A stretch of 64,000 bases of DNA from Verrucomicrobiales bacterium (GCA_016795425.1 JAEUHG010000116.1:1-64000); one strand, 5' to 3'; positions 27,651-37,185 are shown, counted from the stretch's first letter. Numbers and translations are program-made. The notes: generated by a model not told the origin, from the sequence alone.

Positions 27651-28208
27651 TCAGGCAAGCCGCGTTTCCTTCGTGGAAGCGGCGATGAGTTTCTTCAAAC
27701 GCAAGTCGCGGGTTTCTGGTTTCTTGGCGCTAATGACCCACCAGATGACGGTGCGGCGATAGCCTGGCGGCTGCGCTTGGAAGAAGCTCCAGGCCTTTCC
27801 TTTGGCGCGGAACTGTCTTTCCAGCTCGGGCGGAAGCGACTGGGGTCGTTGTTCGAAGGAGTAGATACCGGATCGCTCGGGGTCGCGCGCGGCGTACGCC
27901 GCAGCGCCGGCGGGGGTGACGCGGCCGAGTCGGGAAAGTTCTTCGAGGCGCCGAATATTGACCCGACTCCAAGTGCTCCGGGGCTTTCGCGGCGTGAATC
28001 GGTTGGTGTAGCGGAGGGCATCCACCTTCTTGCGGATGCCGTCGATCCAACCAAAACACAGAGCTTCATCCAGGGCCTCGACATAAGTGATCCCGGCTTG
28101 TCCAGCGTCCTTGCGATAAAAGCCCACCCAGATCTCGGTGGTCGTCTGGTGATTGGCTTCAAGCCAGTGCCGGAAGTCGAGGGCGGACGGGAAGAACGTG
28201 ACAGTCAC
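27651..28208 (-). CDS. YdeI/OmpD-associated family protein
   Basis: A 185-residue cytoplasmic protein of the YdeI family. Seen are FRHWLEANHQTTTEIWVGFYRK (the N-terminal domain, quoted from about residue 12 in part), the characteristic EALDEALCFGWIDGIRKKVD near 44-63, and a C-terminal helical tail with RRTVIWWVISAKKPETRDLRL. Homologues are linked to bacteriocin or antimicrobial peptide tolerance, but the molecular role is unsettled. The start is GTG at 28208. It is not obviously cotranscribed with either neighbour. Confidence 0.85.
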   Translation of the reverse strand: MTVTFFPSALDFRHWLEANHQTTTEIWVGFYRKDAGQAGITYVEALDEALCFGWIDGIRKKVDALRYTNRFTPRKPRSTWSRVNIRRLEELSRLGRVTPAGAAAYAARDPERSGIYSFEQRPQSLPPELERQFRAKGKAWSFFQAQPPGYRRTVIWWVISAKKPETRDLRLKKLIAASTKETRLA

Positions 28209-28294
28209 GACTCGAGGAAGAGTCGTCGGATGGCGACGAGAATCAAGGGTCTCGACGAGGGACCGTTCGGCAGGGGGTGGGGCTTAGGGCTGGG

Positions 28295-29077
28295 TCACCA
28301 CCAAGTGTGGTCGATATTGACCGGTTGGTTGATGGAATTGGCATTATAGGTGGGTGGGAAGAGGAACAGCTGAACGTGGCCGTCGCCGTACATCATGTTC
28401 CAGCCGCGTTTGCCGCGGTTGTTGTGCCAGACGGACTTCTCCCGAGCCTGGGGATGGATGCGGCCATCGCCGGCGTCGCGGGATCCGTGCCAAGGCCAGT
28501 CCCCTTGAATGATCTTGTTTGCGGGCTTGCGGGCGATCTCGGAGGTGCTGATGGGCTTGGCTTCCGGGGCGGTGGAGGCGGCAAGTTTGTCGCCCGTCAC
28601 ATGCTTCACTCCGAACCAGTCGAGGGACCACATGGGAAGGTAGCTGTTGCCCCAAGCCTCGAAGCAGTTGGGTTTGGACTCGGCCGCCCAGTAACTGTCT
28701 CCGCGGTCGGACGGGCATTTCCAGGAGAGTGGAGCGGGCACGTAAACATTCAGGGGACGGTTGGTCTCGCCTTGGGTGTCGTGGACGCGGGGGCGGTGGT
28801 TGGTCCAGACCATGCCTCCCACCGTGGCCCAATCCCCGTGGACAGGGAACAGGTCGCGATTGTCATCGGCGTACATGTGGTAGCCGAGGAACTGCTGTTT
28901 CTGATTGGCGACACACTTGATCGACTGCGCCTTGACCTTGGCGCGGGCGAGTGCCGGAAGGAGCATGCTGGCGAGAATCGCGATGATGGCGATGACCACG
29001 AGCAATTCGATCAGGGTGAATCCCAGAGGCTCGGGCTGCGAGCTTCCGGCCTTTTCGCGGGGTGACGATTCAGGCAT
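28295..29077 (-). CDS. Pseudopilin-like protein with prepilin leader
   Basis: A 260-residue protein with an 18-residue hydrophilic leader ending in Gly, followed by the type IV prepilin/pseudopilin methylation motif [19 protein letters not shown]. The globular part contains Cys- and Trp-rich stretches and a C-terminal YGDGHVQLF, typical of the many DUF1559/HX9DG-like pseudopilins of Verrucomicrobiota, Planctomycetota and Lentisphaerota. It would be cleaved by a prepilin peptidase and held in the inner membrane or a type II secretion pseudopilus. Genomes of these phyla often carry dozens of copies, so this one need not belong to the pilus-like cluster at 53968-60713. Confidence 0.88.
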   Translation of the reverse strand: MPESSPREKAGSSQPEPLGFTLIELLVVIAIIAILASMLLPALARAKVKAQSIKCVANQKQQFLGYHMYADDNRDLFPVHGDWATVGGMVWTNHRPRVHDTQGETNRPLNVYVPAPLSWKCPSDRGDSYWAAESKPNCFEAWGNSYLPMWSLDWFGVKHVTGDKLAASTAPEAKPISTSEIARKPANKIIQGDWPWHGSRDAGDGRIHPQAREKSVWHNNRGKRGWNMMYGDGHVQLFLFPPTYNANSINQPVNIDHTWW

Positions 29078-29203
29078 CGGGTGGGGGAGTGGAGTATTAG
29101 TCGATCTTTAGCAGGCAAGAAGCTGTGTTTCAATGATGCTTTCGGGTGCCAGAGAATTTCAGGGTGTGCGCGGACGGCGTCCTGCGGTTGGATGAACCCC
29201 GCG

Positions 29204-30625
29204 ATGACACGCACGGTGCTTCTCGACGTGGTGGGATTGACGTCGCGGTTGATCGGCGAGCACACGCCGAATCTCCGCGCCTTTCGGGACGCGGGGCATT
29301 TGGCCGTCGTGGATCCGGCATTTCCCGCGGTCACGTGCACGGCGCAGTCCAATTACCTTACCGGGTTGACCCCCTCCCAACATGGGATTGTGGGGAACGG
29401 CTGGTACCATCGGGAGTTGTCGGAGGTCCAATTCTGGAAGCAGAGCAATCGCCTGGTAACCGGGGAGAAACTTTGGGAATTCGCCCGTCGGCAGCGTCCG
29501 GACTTCACCTGCGCCAAAGTGTTTTGGTGGTACAACATGTACTCGACGGCGGATTACTCGATCACGCCGCGGCCGTTGTATCCGGCCGATGGCCGCAAGG
29601 TGTTCGATGTGCATGCCTGGCCCTACTCGATCCGCACCGAGATCAAGAGGGATTTGGGCGAGTTTCCCTTTGCGGGTTTCTGGGGTCCCGGTGCGGGACG
29701 TGTGACTCCGCAAGGGGGGCGCGACTGCGCTTCGCGCTGGATTGCGGAATCGGCCAAATGGATCGAGACCCGGTATCGGCCGACGCTCAGTTTGGTTTAT
29801 TTGCCGCACCTCGACTACAACCTGCAACGGTTGGGGGTGGTGACGCCGGCGGGCGTGGTGCGGCCGGAAATCGTTCCGGACCTTCGCGAGATCGACGCGT
29901 TGGTGGGCGATCTTTTGCGATTCTATGCTTCCGCCGGGGTACAGGTCGCCATGCTGTCCGAATACGGATTGGTGGACGTGGACCAACCGGTCCACCTGAA
30001 TCGCCTGTTTCGGAACAAGGGCTGGCTGGTGGTGAAGGATGAATTGGGATTGGAGACCCTGGATGCGGGGGCCAGCCGCGTGTTTGCGGTGGCGGATCAC
30101 CAGGTGGCGCATGTCTATATCAACGATGCAAATCTGGCTTCCGAGGCACGGGCCTTGCTGGAGCAAACGCCGGGGATCGCGGAGGTATTGGATTCGCAGG
30201 CGAAGCGGGCGAGGGGTGTCGACCATGCGCGATCCGGCGATCTCATCGCGGTTGCCGGGGAGAGGGCGTGGTTTACGTATTATTATTGGTTCGACGACGC
30301 GAAGGCCCCGGATTTCGCGCGCTGCGTCGATATCCACCGCAAGCCGGGCTATGATCCGGTCGAGTTATTCACCGATCCCCGGTTTTCGGCCTTGGGTTTG
30401 AAGGCACGCGTTGGGTGGCGCCTGTTGAAGAAGCGCCTGGGGTTTCGCATGCTGATGGACCTCATCCCGTTGGAGGCGGAGTTGGTCCGAGGCTCCCACG
30501 GCGGGCGGCCAAGCGACCCGCGGGATTGGCCGGTGGCGCTGACGCCTTCTGCCTGGTCCTTGCCGGCTACGCTGACATCGACCGAGTTGGGGGCGGCAAT
30601 CCGGCAATGGGTGGTCGATGGGTGA
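29204..30625 (+). CDS. Type I phosphodiesterase/nucleotide pyrophosphatase family protein
   Basis: A 473-residue enzyme of the alkaline phosphatase superfamily. LLDVVGLT provides the first metal Asp, PAVTCTAQSNYLTGLTPSQHG the nucleophile Thr and the usual downstream His, YLPHLDYNLQRLG a second metal Asp/His set, and AMLSEYGLV and ADHQVAHVYI the remaining ligands. No clear signal peptide is seen. It hydrolyses phosphodiester or pyrophosphate bonds of an unknown substrate. Starts at 29192 and 29204 are both possible; an open extension to 29081 reads as non-protein-like. It is divergent from the pseudopilin gene. Confidence 0.82.
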   Translation: MTRTVLLDVVGLTSRLIGEHTPNLRAFRDAGHLAVVDPAFPAVTCTAQSNYLTGLTPSQHGIVGNGWYHRELSEVQFWKQSNRLVTGEKLWEFARRQRPDFTCAKVFWWYNMYSTADYSITPRPLYPADGRKVFDVHAWPYSIRTEIKRDLGEFPFAGFWGPGAGRVTPQGGRDCASRWIAESAKWIETRYRPTLSLVYLPHLDYNLQRLGVVTPAGVVRPEIVPDLREIDALVGDLLRFYASAGVQVAMLSEYGLVDVDQPVHLNRLFRNKGWLVVKDELGLETLDAGASRVFAVADHQVAHVYINDANLASEARALLEQTPGIAEVLDSQAKRARGVDHARSGDLIAVAGERAWFTYYYWFDDAKAPDFARCVDIHRKPGYDPVELFTDPRFSALGLKARVGWRLLKKRLGFRMLMDLIPLEAELVRGSHGGRPSDPRDWPVALTPSAWSLPATLTSTELGAAIRQWVVDG

Positions 30626-30719
30626 AGTCATCGCGCCAGGAGGCAGAGACGGGGCGACCGTGTGGTCCTCGCGCCACCTTGGCCGGCCTCCCCTGCCGTC
30701 ACCACACGTCTCCGAATGC

Positions 30720-32969
30720 CTAACGCGCCTCGGCGGGGGGATGGGACGCGAGCCATCGGCGGATGGCGACGCTTTGAGGATGGTTTGGCTCGAGATCGAT
30801 CACCTTGGAATAGTGTCTTCGTGCCCGATCGGTATCGGCCAGGTGCTGGGAATAGAGATTGCCGAGGAGCAGGTGCGCCTGGGTGTCGTTGGGATTCTTC
30901 TCAACGAGGCGCTCGGCCTCGACGGCGGCGTCGGCGGGAAAGTCACCTTGTTCGAGGGCCAAGGCGAAGTTGAGTCGCGCCGTGGGAGATTCGGGTTGCA
31001 GGGCGAGCGCCAGTTCGCCGGAGGCGAGAGCGCTCGAGACCTCGCCCTTCTGAAGGTGAATGGCGGCGAGATACTCGTGGGCTTCGGTGGATGCCGGATC
31101 CAGCCGCAGCACCTGTCGATAGAGCTCCGCGGCAGGTTCCAAACGTCCGCGTCGATGTTCCTGCATGGCCTCCGAGAGCACGGGGCGGGCGGCGGTGCGG
31201 TCGCCGGGCTCGGGCGCCGCAGGGTGTCCGTATTTGTAGCGCTTGAACTCCCTGACCGGCGCGGGTGCGGGCGCGGGGCGGGAGGGAGGGGTTGCCCGTG
31301 GTCGCGCCTCGGCGAGTTGTCGGCGTGGCGGTTCCGCGGCGACCGTTGTTCCGGCAGGCGACGACCCTGGCGACGTCGAGGAGGGGGTTGGCGGGACGGC
31401 GGGGGACGAAGCGGCGGGGGTGATCTGCCCGGAGGCGGTCGGGGTGGAAGGTTCGGTCTTGGGGTTAGGGTTATCGGACTTGAACCAGGAGGCGGGTTTG
31501 ACCCAGCGCCAGCGGTCTCCGTCCTTTTCCGGTTCGGGTGCCGGGGTGGCATCGGCCTCTTTGTCGGTGGCAAACCATTTCGCTGGATTCGCTCGATCCC
31601 AGAAGCCGCGCCGCTGGGCGGCGGGATCGGGATCGGGGCGGCGGGCGGCGATGGGACGGATGACAGGAGGGCTGGAGGTCGAGGGGGGCGTCACGCCTTG
31701 GGTATTAGCGGCTCGCGAAGCGACGGGTTCGTCGAGAACTTGGGTGGCGACCTGGGTGCTGGGAGCCAGGTCGACGACTTCCAGTGGGGCTTCCTTCGGA
31801 GTGGCCGCGGCTGTTGGGGAGGCCGGCGGAGCGGCGGCGGTCGTGCTGGAGGTGGCTCCCGTTACTGGAACCGGGATGGTGGGAGGGGGAGAAGCGGTTT
31901 TCTGTGGAGACGAAGGAGAAGCCTGGCCGGTGGGTGTCGGGGTCGTTTTGGCAGCGAGATCAGCGTTGGTGGGTGGTCCGGCTGGTTCCGCAGCGGCGCG
32001 GCGTGGGGGAGGGCGGGCCTGAATGGGGGACGAAGAGGGGCTGGCGTTGGTGTCAGGTGGCGCGGTGGGAGACGGAACCGCGACGCGCTGGGCGGGTGGG
32101 CGGGTGGCAGGGAGAAATCGGTTGGTCTCCTGAGTTGGGGAAACCGGAGCTGGGGCGGCGGTTTTTTCGGCAGGCGGGGCGAGATTGGGGGTTGAGGGAG
32201 CGTTGGCAGCGGCTTCGATGGCGACCCACTGGCGGAGGAGTGAATCGAGGCCCAGGCTGGCACTGGCGGCGGGTGCGAGTTGGCGGTAGCGGGTCAACGC
32301 GGCGATCGCCTGGCTGCGGGCGCCAGCCTGGTGAGCGACCATGCCGAGGTTATACCAGGCGGGAGCGAAATCGGGATGGCGGGTGGTGATTTGGGAAAAG
32401 CACTGCCAGGCGTCGCGGGCGCGGCGTCGTTGCTGGTAGGAGACACCGAGTCCGTTGAGGGCTTCCGGATCCTGGGGACTCAGTTTCAGCGCAGCGAGGA
32501 AGGCGCGTTCCGCCTGGTCCCATTGCAGAAGGCGGAGTTGGGCCTGCCCGAGCTTGCGCCAGCCGTCGATGGATTTGGGATCGAGCCCGACGTGGGTGCG
32601 CAAGGCGTCGCTGGCGCGCCCGGGGTCGTCCGTTTCCAGTCGCAGGCAGCCTAGATTGTAGAAGACTGGGGCGAGATTGCGGTCGAGGCGGGCTGCTTGT
32701 TGGTACGCTTCGGCGGCTTCGGCGGGTTGTCGGGCAAGGTGGTACGCCAGTCCGAGATGGTTCCAGGCTTGGGCGTTACTGGGCAGGAATTCGACGGCTG
32801 TGCGGAACCGCCGGGCGGCGTCGACGGGTTTGCCTTGTTGCAGGAGGCGTTCGCCGTCCAGCAGGGCTTTGGGGCCCGGCGGTGTGCATCCCGTGAAGGA
32901 GATGGCCGCAACGAGAGCGGCGGCGATCCGCATCAGGCGCGGTTGGACTGGGTTTCTGGTCGTCAACAT
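30720..32969 (-). CDS. TPR-repeat lipoprotein with proline-rich linker
   Basis: A 749-residue predicted lipoprotein with a signal and lipobox ending FTGC (Cys 28 from the ATG at 32969; an ATG at 32933 gives the same lipobox). Six or so TPRs follow (about 35-240, e.g. AWNHLGLAYHLARQPAEAAE), then a 320-residue Pro/Ala/Thr/Ser-rich low-complexity linker, then a second TPR block (about 600-745, e.g. TEAHEYLAAIHLQKGEVSSA). TPRs mediate protein contacts. Envelope TPR lipoproteins often act in pilus, secretion or cell-wall assembly. It is divergent from the DUF362 gene, with only 66 bp between. Confidence 0.78.
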   Translation of the reverse strand: MLTTRNPVQPRLMRIAAALVAAISFTGCTPPGPKALLDGERLLQQGKPVDAARRFRTAVEFLPSNAQAWNHLGLAYHLARQPAEAAEAYQQAARLDRNLAPVFYNLGCLRLETDDPGRASDALRTHVGLDPKSIDGWRKLGQAQLRLLQWDQAERAFLAALKLSPQDPEALNGLGVSYQQRRRARDAWQCFSQITTRHPDFAPAWYNLGMVAHQAGARSQAIAALTRYRQLAPAASASLGLDSLLRQWVAIEAAANAPSTPNLAPPAEKTAAPAPVSPTQETNRFLPATRPPAQRVAVPSPTAPPDTNASPSSSPIQARPPPRRAAAEPAGPPTNADLAAKTTPTPTGQASPSSPQKTASPPPTIPVPVTGATSSTTAAAPPASPTAAATPKEAPLEVVDLAPSTQVATQVLDEPVASRAANTQGVTPPSTSSPPVIRPIAARRPDPDPAAQRRGFWDRANPAKWFATDKEADATPAPEPEKDGDRWRWVKPASWFKSDNPNPKTEPSTPTASGQITPAASSPAVPPTPSSTSPGSSPAGTTVAAEPPRRQLAEARPRATPPSRPAPAPAPVREFKRYKYGHPAAPEPGDRTAARPVLSEAMQEHRRGRLEPAAELYRQVLRLDPASTEAHEYLAAIHLQKGEVSSALASGELALALQPESPTARLNFALALEQGDFPADAAVEAERLVEKNPNDTQAHLLLGNLYSQHLADTDRARRHYSKVIDLEPNHPQSVAIRRWLASHPPAEAR

Positions 32970-33035
32970 CCGAGGCGATGCTAGAGTGGCGGTCCGGCAA
33001 CGGGCCCGGACAGGAACCCTGCCCATCGTAGCGTC

Positions 33036-34106
33036 ATGACGCGAGTCATACTCATCCTGCTTTTGATTTGTCAGCCGTTTTGTCTACGAAGTGATGAAAT
33101 CGGCTTCAGCCAACCTGCTTTGCTGGGCACGGTGGAACCTGGCCAGCCCCGGGTGGTGATCGTCAAGGATCCTGCGGCCACCCGGCAATTGGCCCCGCAG
33201 CCCGACGTCGTGGCGTCCATGGTATCCCGCGGAGTCATGGCGTTCACCGGCCAGACCTCCCCCAATGCCGCGTGGCGCAGTCTGGTGTCCACCCAGGATG
33301 TGGTCGGAGTCAAGGTCTACAGCCCGCCTGGTCCGGCCAGTGGCACCCGTCCTGCCGTGGTCGCCGCAGTGGTGCGCGGGTTGCTCGATGCGGGTCTGCC
33401 CGGTTCCAAAATCGTGATATGGGACCGGCGTTGGGAAGATTTGAAGGCAAGTGGGTACACGGACTTGGCTGCCAGTCTCGGGGTCCGAGCGGCCGGAGCG
33501 ATGGATGCCGGATTCGATCCGGAGGCCGTTTATGCCAACCCTTATTTGGGCCAATTGGTTTACGGCGATCTGGAGTTCGGCAAGGCCGATGGCGTCGGTG
33601 AAACCAATCAGAACCGCACGGTCGGCCGAAACTCCCACCTAAGCCGGCTTTTGACGCGCGAGCTGACGCGCCTCATCAACATCGCGCCCCTGCTGAATCA
33701 CAATCATGCCGGCGTCAGCGGGATTCTCTACACCGTGGCGAGTGCGGCGACGGACAATTTCATGCGATTCGAGGCGAATCCATCGTTGCTCGCCAGTGCG
33801 GTGCCGGAGATCTACGGCCAGACCAACATCTCCGATCGTGTCGCCATCAACATTGTGGACGCCTTGATCGGCCAATATGAAGGCCGCCAGCGCAGTCTGT
33901 TGCACTATTCGTCGACGCCCAACGAGTTGCGGTTTGGAACGGATCCCGTGGCGTTGGATGTTCTATCCATCGAGGAACTCAACCGCGGGCGGGCACTGGC
34001 CGGCGTGGCGTCGGCGACGAATGGCTTTGAACTCTACGACAACGCCCGTTTGTTGGAGTTGGGAACGGACGACATCAAGAAGGTGGAAATCCTGAGGGTG
34101 GATTGA
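33036..34106 (+). CDS. Exported DUF362 protein
   Basis: A 356-residue protein with an N-terminal signal peptide (about 1-18, ILILLLICQPF). The body matches the DUF362 family: VGVKVYSPPG, PAVVAAVVRGLLDAGLPGSKIVIWDR, INIAPLLNHNHAGVSG and GTDPVALDVLSIEEL. DUF362 proteins are uncharacterised; some are fused to ferredoxin-like domains, but no Cys cluster is present here. The substrate or reaction is unknown. The gene shares a short divergent promoter region with the TPR lipoprotein. Confidence 0.75.
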   Translation: MTRVILILLLICQPFCLRSDEIGFSQPALLGTVEPGQPRVVIVKDPAATRQLAPQPDVVASMVSRGVMAFTGQTSPNAAWRSLVSTQDVVGVKVYSPPGPASGTRPAVVAAVVRGLLDAGLPGSKIVIWDRRWEDLKASGYTDLAASLGVRAAGAMDAGFDPEAVYANPYLGQLVYGDLEFGKADGVGETNQNRTVGRNSHLSRLLTRELTRLINIAPLLNHNHAGVSGILYTVASAATDNFMRFEANPSLLASAVPEIYGQTNISDRVAINIVDALIGQYEGRQRSLLHYSSTPNELRFGTDPVALDVLSIEELNRGRALAGVASATNGFELYDNARLLELGTDDIKKVEILRVD

Positions 34107-34155
34107 CGGCAAGCCGTTGGGGCGGTTGGGAGGGCCGGCCGGAGAGCCCTGCGGG

Positions 34156-34746
34156 TCAGGGGCGGGATTTAGGCTTGGAGCCCTTGGTGCCATCACTTTC
34201 CAGCGGGATTTTCATCAAGCCGATCTGGGGTTCGTGCCAGCGTTCGTCTTGGAACACCCGGGGAAGGGGCGCTGTGTTCAACTGCCCGTCGTACCAGTAT
34301 TCGGTCGCCCCACCGGTGCCTTGGTCCACAGGAGCCAGCGGGTTGAACAGGTTGGCGAAGCCTGCCAGGAAGCCGCCGACCCCACGTCTCTCGGGTTTGA
34401 AGACTTTCGGCAGTGCCCCGCGGCCCTCGGTCCATCGATTGGTGCGGAGCGCCGATGCATCGGACGCCGAAACCGTGGCGCCCCCGCCTTGCAGACCGAA
34501 CTCTGCTTGACCCGCCGCCACAGCGTTGGTGCTGGTATTGGCGGTTGGTTCCGCGGTAGCCGGCGTTGCCGGGTTGAGCGGAAAGGACGGCAGGCGCACG
34601 ACCGGCGGGGCGGCGGCTGGATCCCCGGTGGGGGACGTCGGGCCCGTGGTCGGCGGCGGTGCCGCGGGTTGTTGGCCCAACGCCGACGATGGCGGCGCGA
34701 CGGCGAGAAGCGTGGCGAGAAAGGCCTGGGCGGCGATGGATTTCAT
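34156..34746 (-). CDS. Exported hypothetical protein
   Basis: A 196-residue protein with a Sec signal (about 1-25, ending SALG/QQ), a Pro/Thr/Ala-rich stretch (about 26-75) and a C-terminal half with the compact segment GVGGFLAGFANLFNPLAP and a run ending in a basic tail KGSKPKSRP. I recognise no domain. A possible -10 box TAGATT lies about 40 bp upstream. It is convergent with the DUF362 gene and not close to an obvious partner; mqnA begins 125 bp upstream of its start and reads the same way. Confidence 0.6.
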   Translation of the reverse strand: MKSIAAQAFLATLLAVAPPSSALGQQPAAPPPTTGPTSPTGDPAAAPPVVRLPSFPLNPATPATAEPTANTSTNAVAAGQAEFGLQGGGATVSASDASALRTNRWTEGRGALPKVFKPERRGVGGFLAGFANLFNPLAPVDQGTGGATEYWYDGQLNTAPLPRVFQDERWHEPQIGLMKIPLESDGTKGSKPKSRP

Positions 34747-34871
34747 GGCGAACTCCAATCCTCGGTGGTGAGAGCGAACGGACAGAATCTAGTCCCCGCC
34801 CCGCCGAATGCCAGTCGCGATCCCGGCTGTAAACCGCGGATTCTCCGGGTCGGGGAAAAACTGCCGGCAGG

Positions 34872-35651
34872 TTATCGGACGTATTTGGGGAGGTGCACCG
34901 GATCCGGTTGATGTCGTCGCAGCAGTTCGACGAATTTGGCAATACCGGACTTCTCGGCTGCGCCGAGCGAAGACGTGACATGCTCGGTGAGGTAACGGCG
35001 ACGGAAAGATTCGTCGAAACCCGCGGATTCGCGCACGACGGCCTCCAATTCACGTTGGCCGCGTTCAAAGGCGCGGAGCAGTTCGGTACGCAACGTCGTG
35101 GTGTCGGCGTCGCGTCGCAGCGTCCACACGGCATAAACGAAGGGCAAGCCGGTCAAGTCGCGCCAGGCGGTGCCCAGGTCAACGATGGGATGGCTGGGAT
35201 ATCGGCGTCGAAACTCGATGGCCGGATCGCCGATGAGCAAAGCGAAGTCGTGATGGGCTGCCGCCTCCGGATCTGGCAATGGAATCAGGCGCGGCTTCAG
35301 TCCCTGTTCCGCCAGCAGGACGCGGAGGAGGTTGACACTGGCCAGCGAAGCCTGGTGGCAGCAGACCTCCCGCACTTCGTTCAGGGGGCGACGGTGGGTG
35401 AGGATGACGCTGTAGACCGGCCCGTTGGAAGCCACACAAGGTCCATCGAGGATCACATATTCCGGATGGTAAAGTGCCTCAGTGATGCTCAGCAAACCGG
35501 CGTCGATCTCCCCCTGGCGGAGGGCATCGGCGAGTTGAGCCGGGGGCAAGAGCCGCAGGCGGCCTTCAAGGCCGCGAACAATCGGGGCGACATTGAGGTA
35601 CGGGACGGACCCTGCTCTCAGCGGAGGCAACGGCGGCGGAACGAACATCAT
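34872..35651 (-). CDS. mqnA: Chorismate dehydratase MqnA
   Basis: A 259-residue periplasmic-binding-protein-like enzyme that dehydrates chorismate to 3-enolpyruvylbenzoate, the first step of the futalosine route to menaquinone. Family blocks are all visible: GSVPYLNVAPIVRGLEG at 14-30, DAGLLSITEALYHPEY, GPVYSVILTHRRPLNEV, ASLASVNLLRVLL, FALLIGDPAIEF and TGLPFVYAVW. No signal peptide is present, so it is cytoplasmic. Two adjacent ATG codons are possible starts. Menaquinone would accept electrons from the complex I encoded 3 kb downstream. Confidence 0.9.
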   Translation of the reverse strand: MMFVPPPLPPLRAGSVPYLNVAPIVRGLEGRLRLLPPAQLADALRQGEIDAGLLSITEALYHPEYVILDGPCVASNGPVYSVILTHRRPLNEVREVCCHQASLASVNLLRVLLAEQGLKPRLIPLPDPEAAAHHDFALLIGDPAIEFRRRYPSHPIVDLGTAWRDLTGLPFVYAVWTLRRDADTTTLRTELLRAFERGQRELEAVVRESAGFDESFRRRYLTEHVTSSLGAAEKSGIAKFVELLRRHQPDPVHLPKYVR

Positions 35652-35751
35652 CGCGATTTGGGAGCCCGAGACTGCCAGTCCGGTGACACGGCGTAAAACC
35701 CGCTGTCATCCGGTCCTGCCACGGGCTTTGGGCGGCGGCGGCGCGTGACGA

Positions 35752-36054
35752 TCAGAACTTGGAGGGACGCAACACCTGGATCTCGGAGGCGTAAGCCACC
35801 ATGGCGTACTTGGCGAAGAGTTCGGACTGGAGCCGATGAAGGAGTTGCTCGGCGGCAGGCGGTTGGAGAATGACCTCCACCTGAATATTGGAGAATTCCT
35901 GGATATCCGCGGGTCGCACCCCGCGGGCGCCGCTCCCTTCCACCGCAAAGAGCGTGTACCCATGGGCGCCGACGGATTCGACGAGTCGGAGGACCGATTC
36001 CCGGGCGAATGCTTCGCAGACGATCGTCACTTTGGTCATCGGATGGGTATTCAT
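35752..36054 (-). CDS. sbtB: PII-like regulator SbtB of the SbtA bicarbonate transporter
   Basis: A 100-residue small PII-like protein with a beta-alpha-beta start (MTKVTIVCEAFARESVLRLVES) and the second half QVEVILQPPAAEQLLHRLQ...VAYASEIQVL. The stop of sbtA overlaps this start in an ATGA, which decides the ATG at 36054 over one at 36039. SbtB proteins bind adenine nucleotides such as cAMP and AMP and plug SbtA when carbon or energy conditions change. The identity rests on size, fold pattern and the partner gene. The canonical PII phosphorylation motif is not seen. Confidence 0.8.
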   Translation of the reverse strand: MNTHPMTKVTIVCEAFARESVLRLVESVGAHGYTLFAVEGSGARGVRPADIQEFSNIQVEVILQPPAAEQLLHRLQSELFAKYAMVAYASEIQVLRPSKF

Positions 36055-37049
36055 GGCGTCCCGTGCCACCAGCGTGCCATGAGGGCGTAGAGGGGCAAAC
36101 CGAGGGTCAGGTTGAAGGGAAAGGTCACCGCCAGCGAGGAAGTAAGATAAAGGGTGGGATTGGCTTCGGGCAGGGCCAGACGCATGGCCGCCGGGGCGGC
36201 AATGTAACTCGCACTGGCGGCCAAAACAGCGAACAGCGTCGTTCCTCCGACCGATAATCCAATCCCCCAGCCAATCGCCGCCCCGATGAATCCGTTGGCC
36301 ACCGGGAATGCCGTGGCGAAGACCAGGAGAAAGGAACCGGCTTGGCGGAGGTCGCCAAATCGGCGGGCCGCCACCATTCCCATTTCCAAAAGAAAAAGGG
36401 CTAGAATCCCCTGGAAGGGCGCCACGAAGAAGGCCGAGGTCGCCTCCATGCCGCGCTTCCCGGACAAGTAGCCGATGAGCATCGCTCCAACCAAGAGCAG
36501 CACGCTGCGTCCAGCCAGGGCGTCGTGGAGCGACTGCCGCAACGCGCTGCGGAGATCAGCGGTTCCGGTCTCGTGGCTGGCCAAGATTCGTCCGAGCAGG
36601 ACTCCAACCACGATGGCTGGGGACTCCATGACGGCGAGAAAGGCGGCGCAGTATTCCTCGAAAGCGATGCCAGACTGGCGGAGGAAGTTGGTGGCGGCGA
36701 TGTAGGTGACGGCACTGACGGAACCGTAATGGGCCGCGATTGCTGCGGCATCGACGGGGCGCAGGCGCCCGGCCCAACGAAGAATCGGGTACGCCCAGAG
36801 CGGGATGAGGGTTCCCAGCAGGAGGGCGGCGGCTGCGGGGAGCCAGACGCGTCCGATGCCGGCATCGGCGATGGCGGCGCCGCCTTTGAATCCAATCGCC
36901 GTGAGCAAATAGATCGTCAGGGCGGTATAAAGCGGTTCGGGAAACTTGAGATCGCTGCGGACCAGGGTGGCAACGCAGCCGAGGACAAAGAAAAGGACGG
37001 CCGGGGACAGCAGGTTGGCTCCCAGAATGCCGAGCAAATCGAGATTCAT
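36051..37049 (-). CDS. sbtA: Sodium-dependent bicarbonate transporter SbtA
   Basis: A 332-residue polytopic membrane protein with about ten hydrophobic helices. Family blocks include LLSPAVLFFVLG, IGFKGGAAIA, AAIAAHYGSVSAVTY, ESPAIVVGVLLG, FLLEMGMVA, and SYIAAPAAMRLALPEANPTLYL near the C-terminus. SbtA is a Na+/HCO3- symporter first known from cyanobacteria but widespread in other phyla. The downstream sbtB overlaps it by 4 bases. The ATG at 37049 starts the first helix. In a heterotroph it likely supplies bicarbonate for carboxylation reactions. Confidence 0.88.
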   Translation of the reverse strand: MNLDLLGILGANLLSPAVLFFVLGCVATLVRSDLKFPEPLYTALTIYLLTAIGFKGGAAIADAGIGRVWLPAAAALLLGTLIPLWAYPILRWAGRLRPVDAAAIAAHYGSVSAVTYIAATNFLRQSGIAFEEYCAAFLAVMESPAIVVGVLLGRILASHETGTADLRSALRQSLHDALAGRSVLLLVGAMLIGYLSGKRGMEATSAFFVAPFQGILALFLLEMGMVAARRFGDLRQAGSFLLVFATAFPVANGFIGAAIGWGIGLSVGGTTLFAVLAASASYIAAPAAMRLALPEANPTLYLTSSLAVTFPFNLTLGLPLYALMARWWHGTP

Positions 37050-37185
37050 CGGTGCCGATCGTGGCGGTGGCAAAGTGGTGCGGATTCGGTGGACGTCAAA
37101 GACGGGGTGGGCCGGGTTCTGGGCCCTGCCGCTGGCAGTGTAGTTCGGGCTTCATCCGGAGGCGGCGCTTGCGCATGCTGGGGAT

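Noticed and set aside
25993..28208. A full defence island around the TIR-HEAT gene
   Set aside because: Neighbours are tmk and a YdeI-like protein, with no restriction, CBASS, toxin-antitoxin or CRISPR genes; the pair is kept as a candidate only.
30618..32195. 525-codon plus-strand frame opposite the TPR lipoprotein
   Set aside because: It is Gly/Arg-dominated and lies across the linker of the TPR gene; only the minus strand has signal peptide and TPRs.
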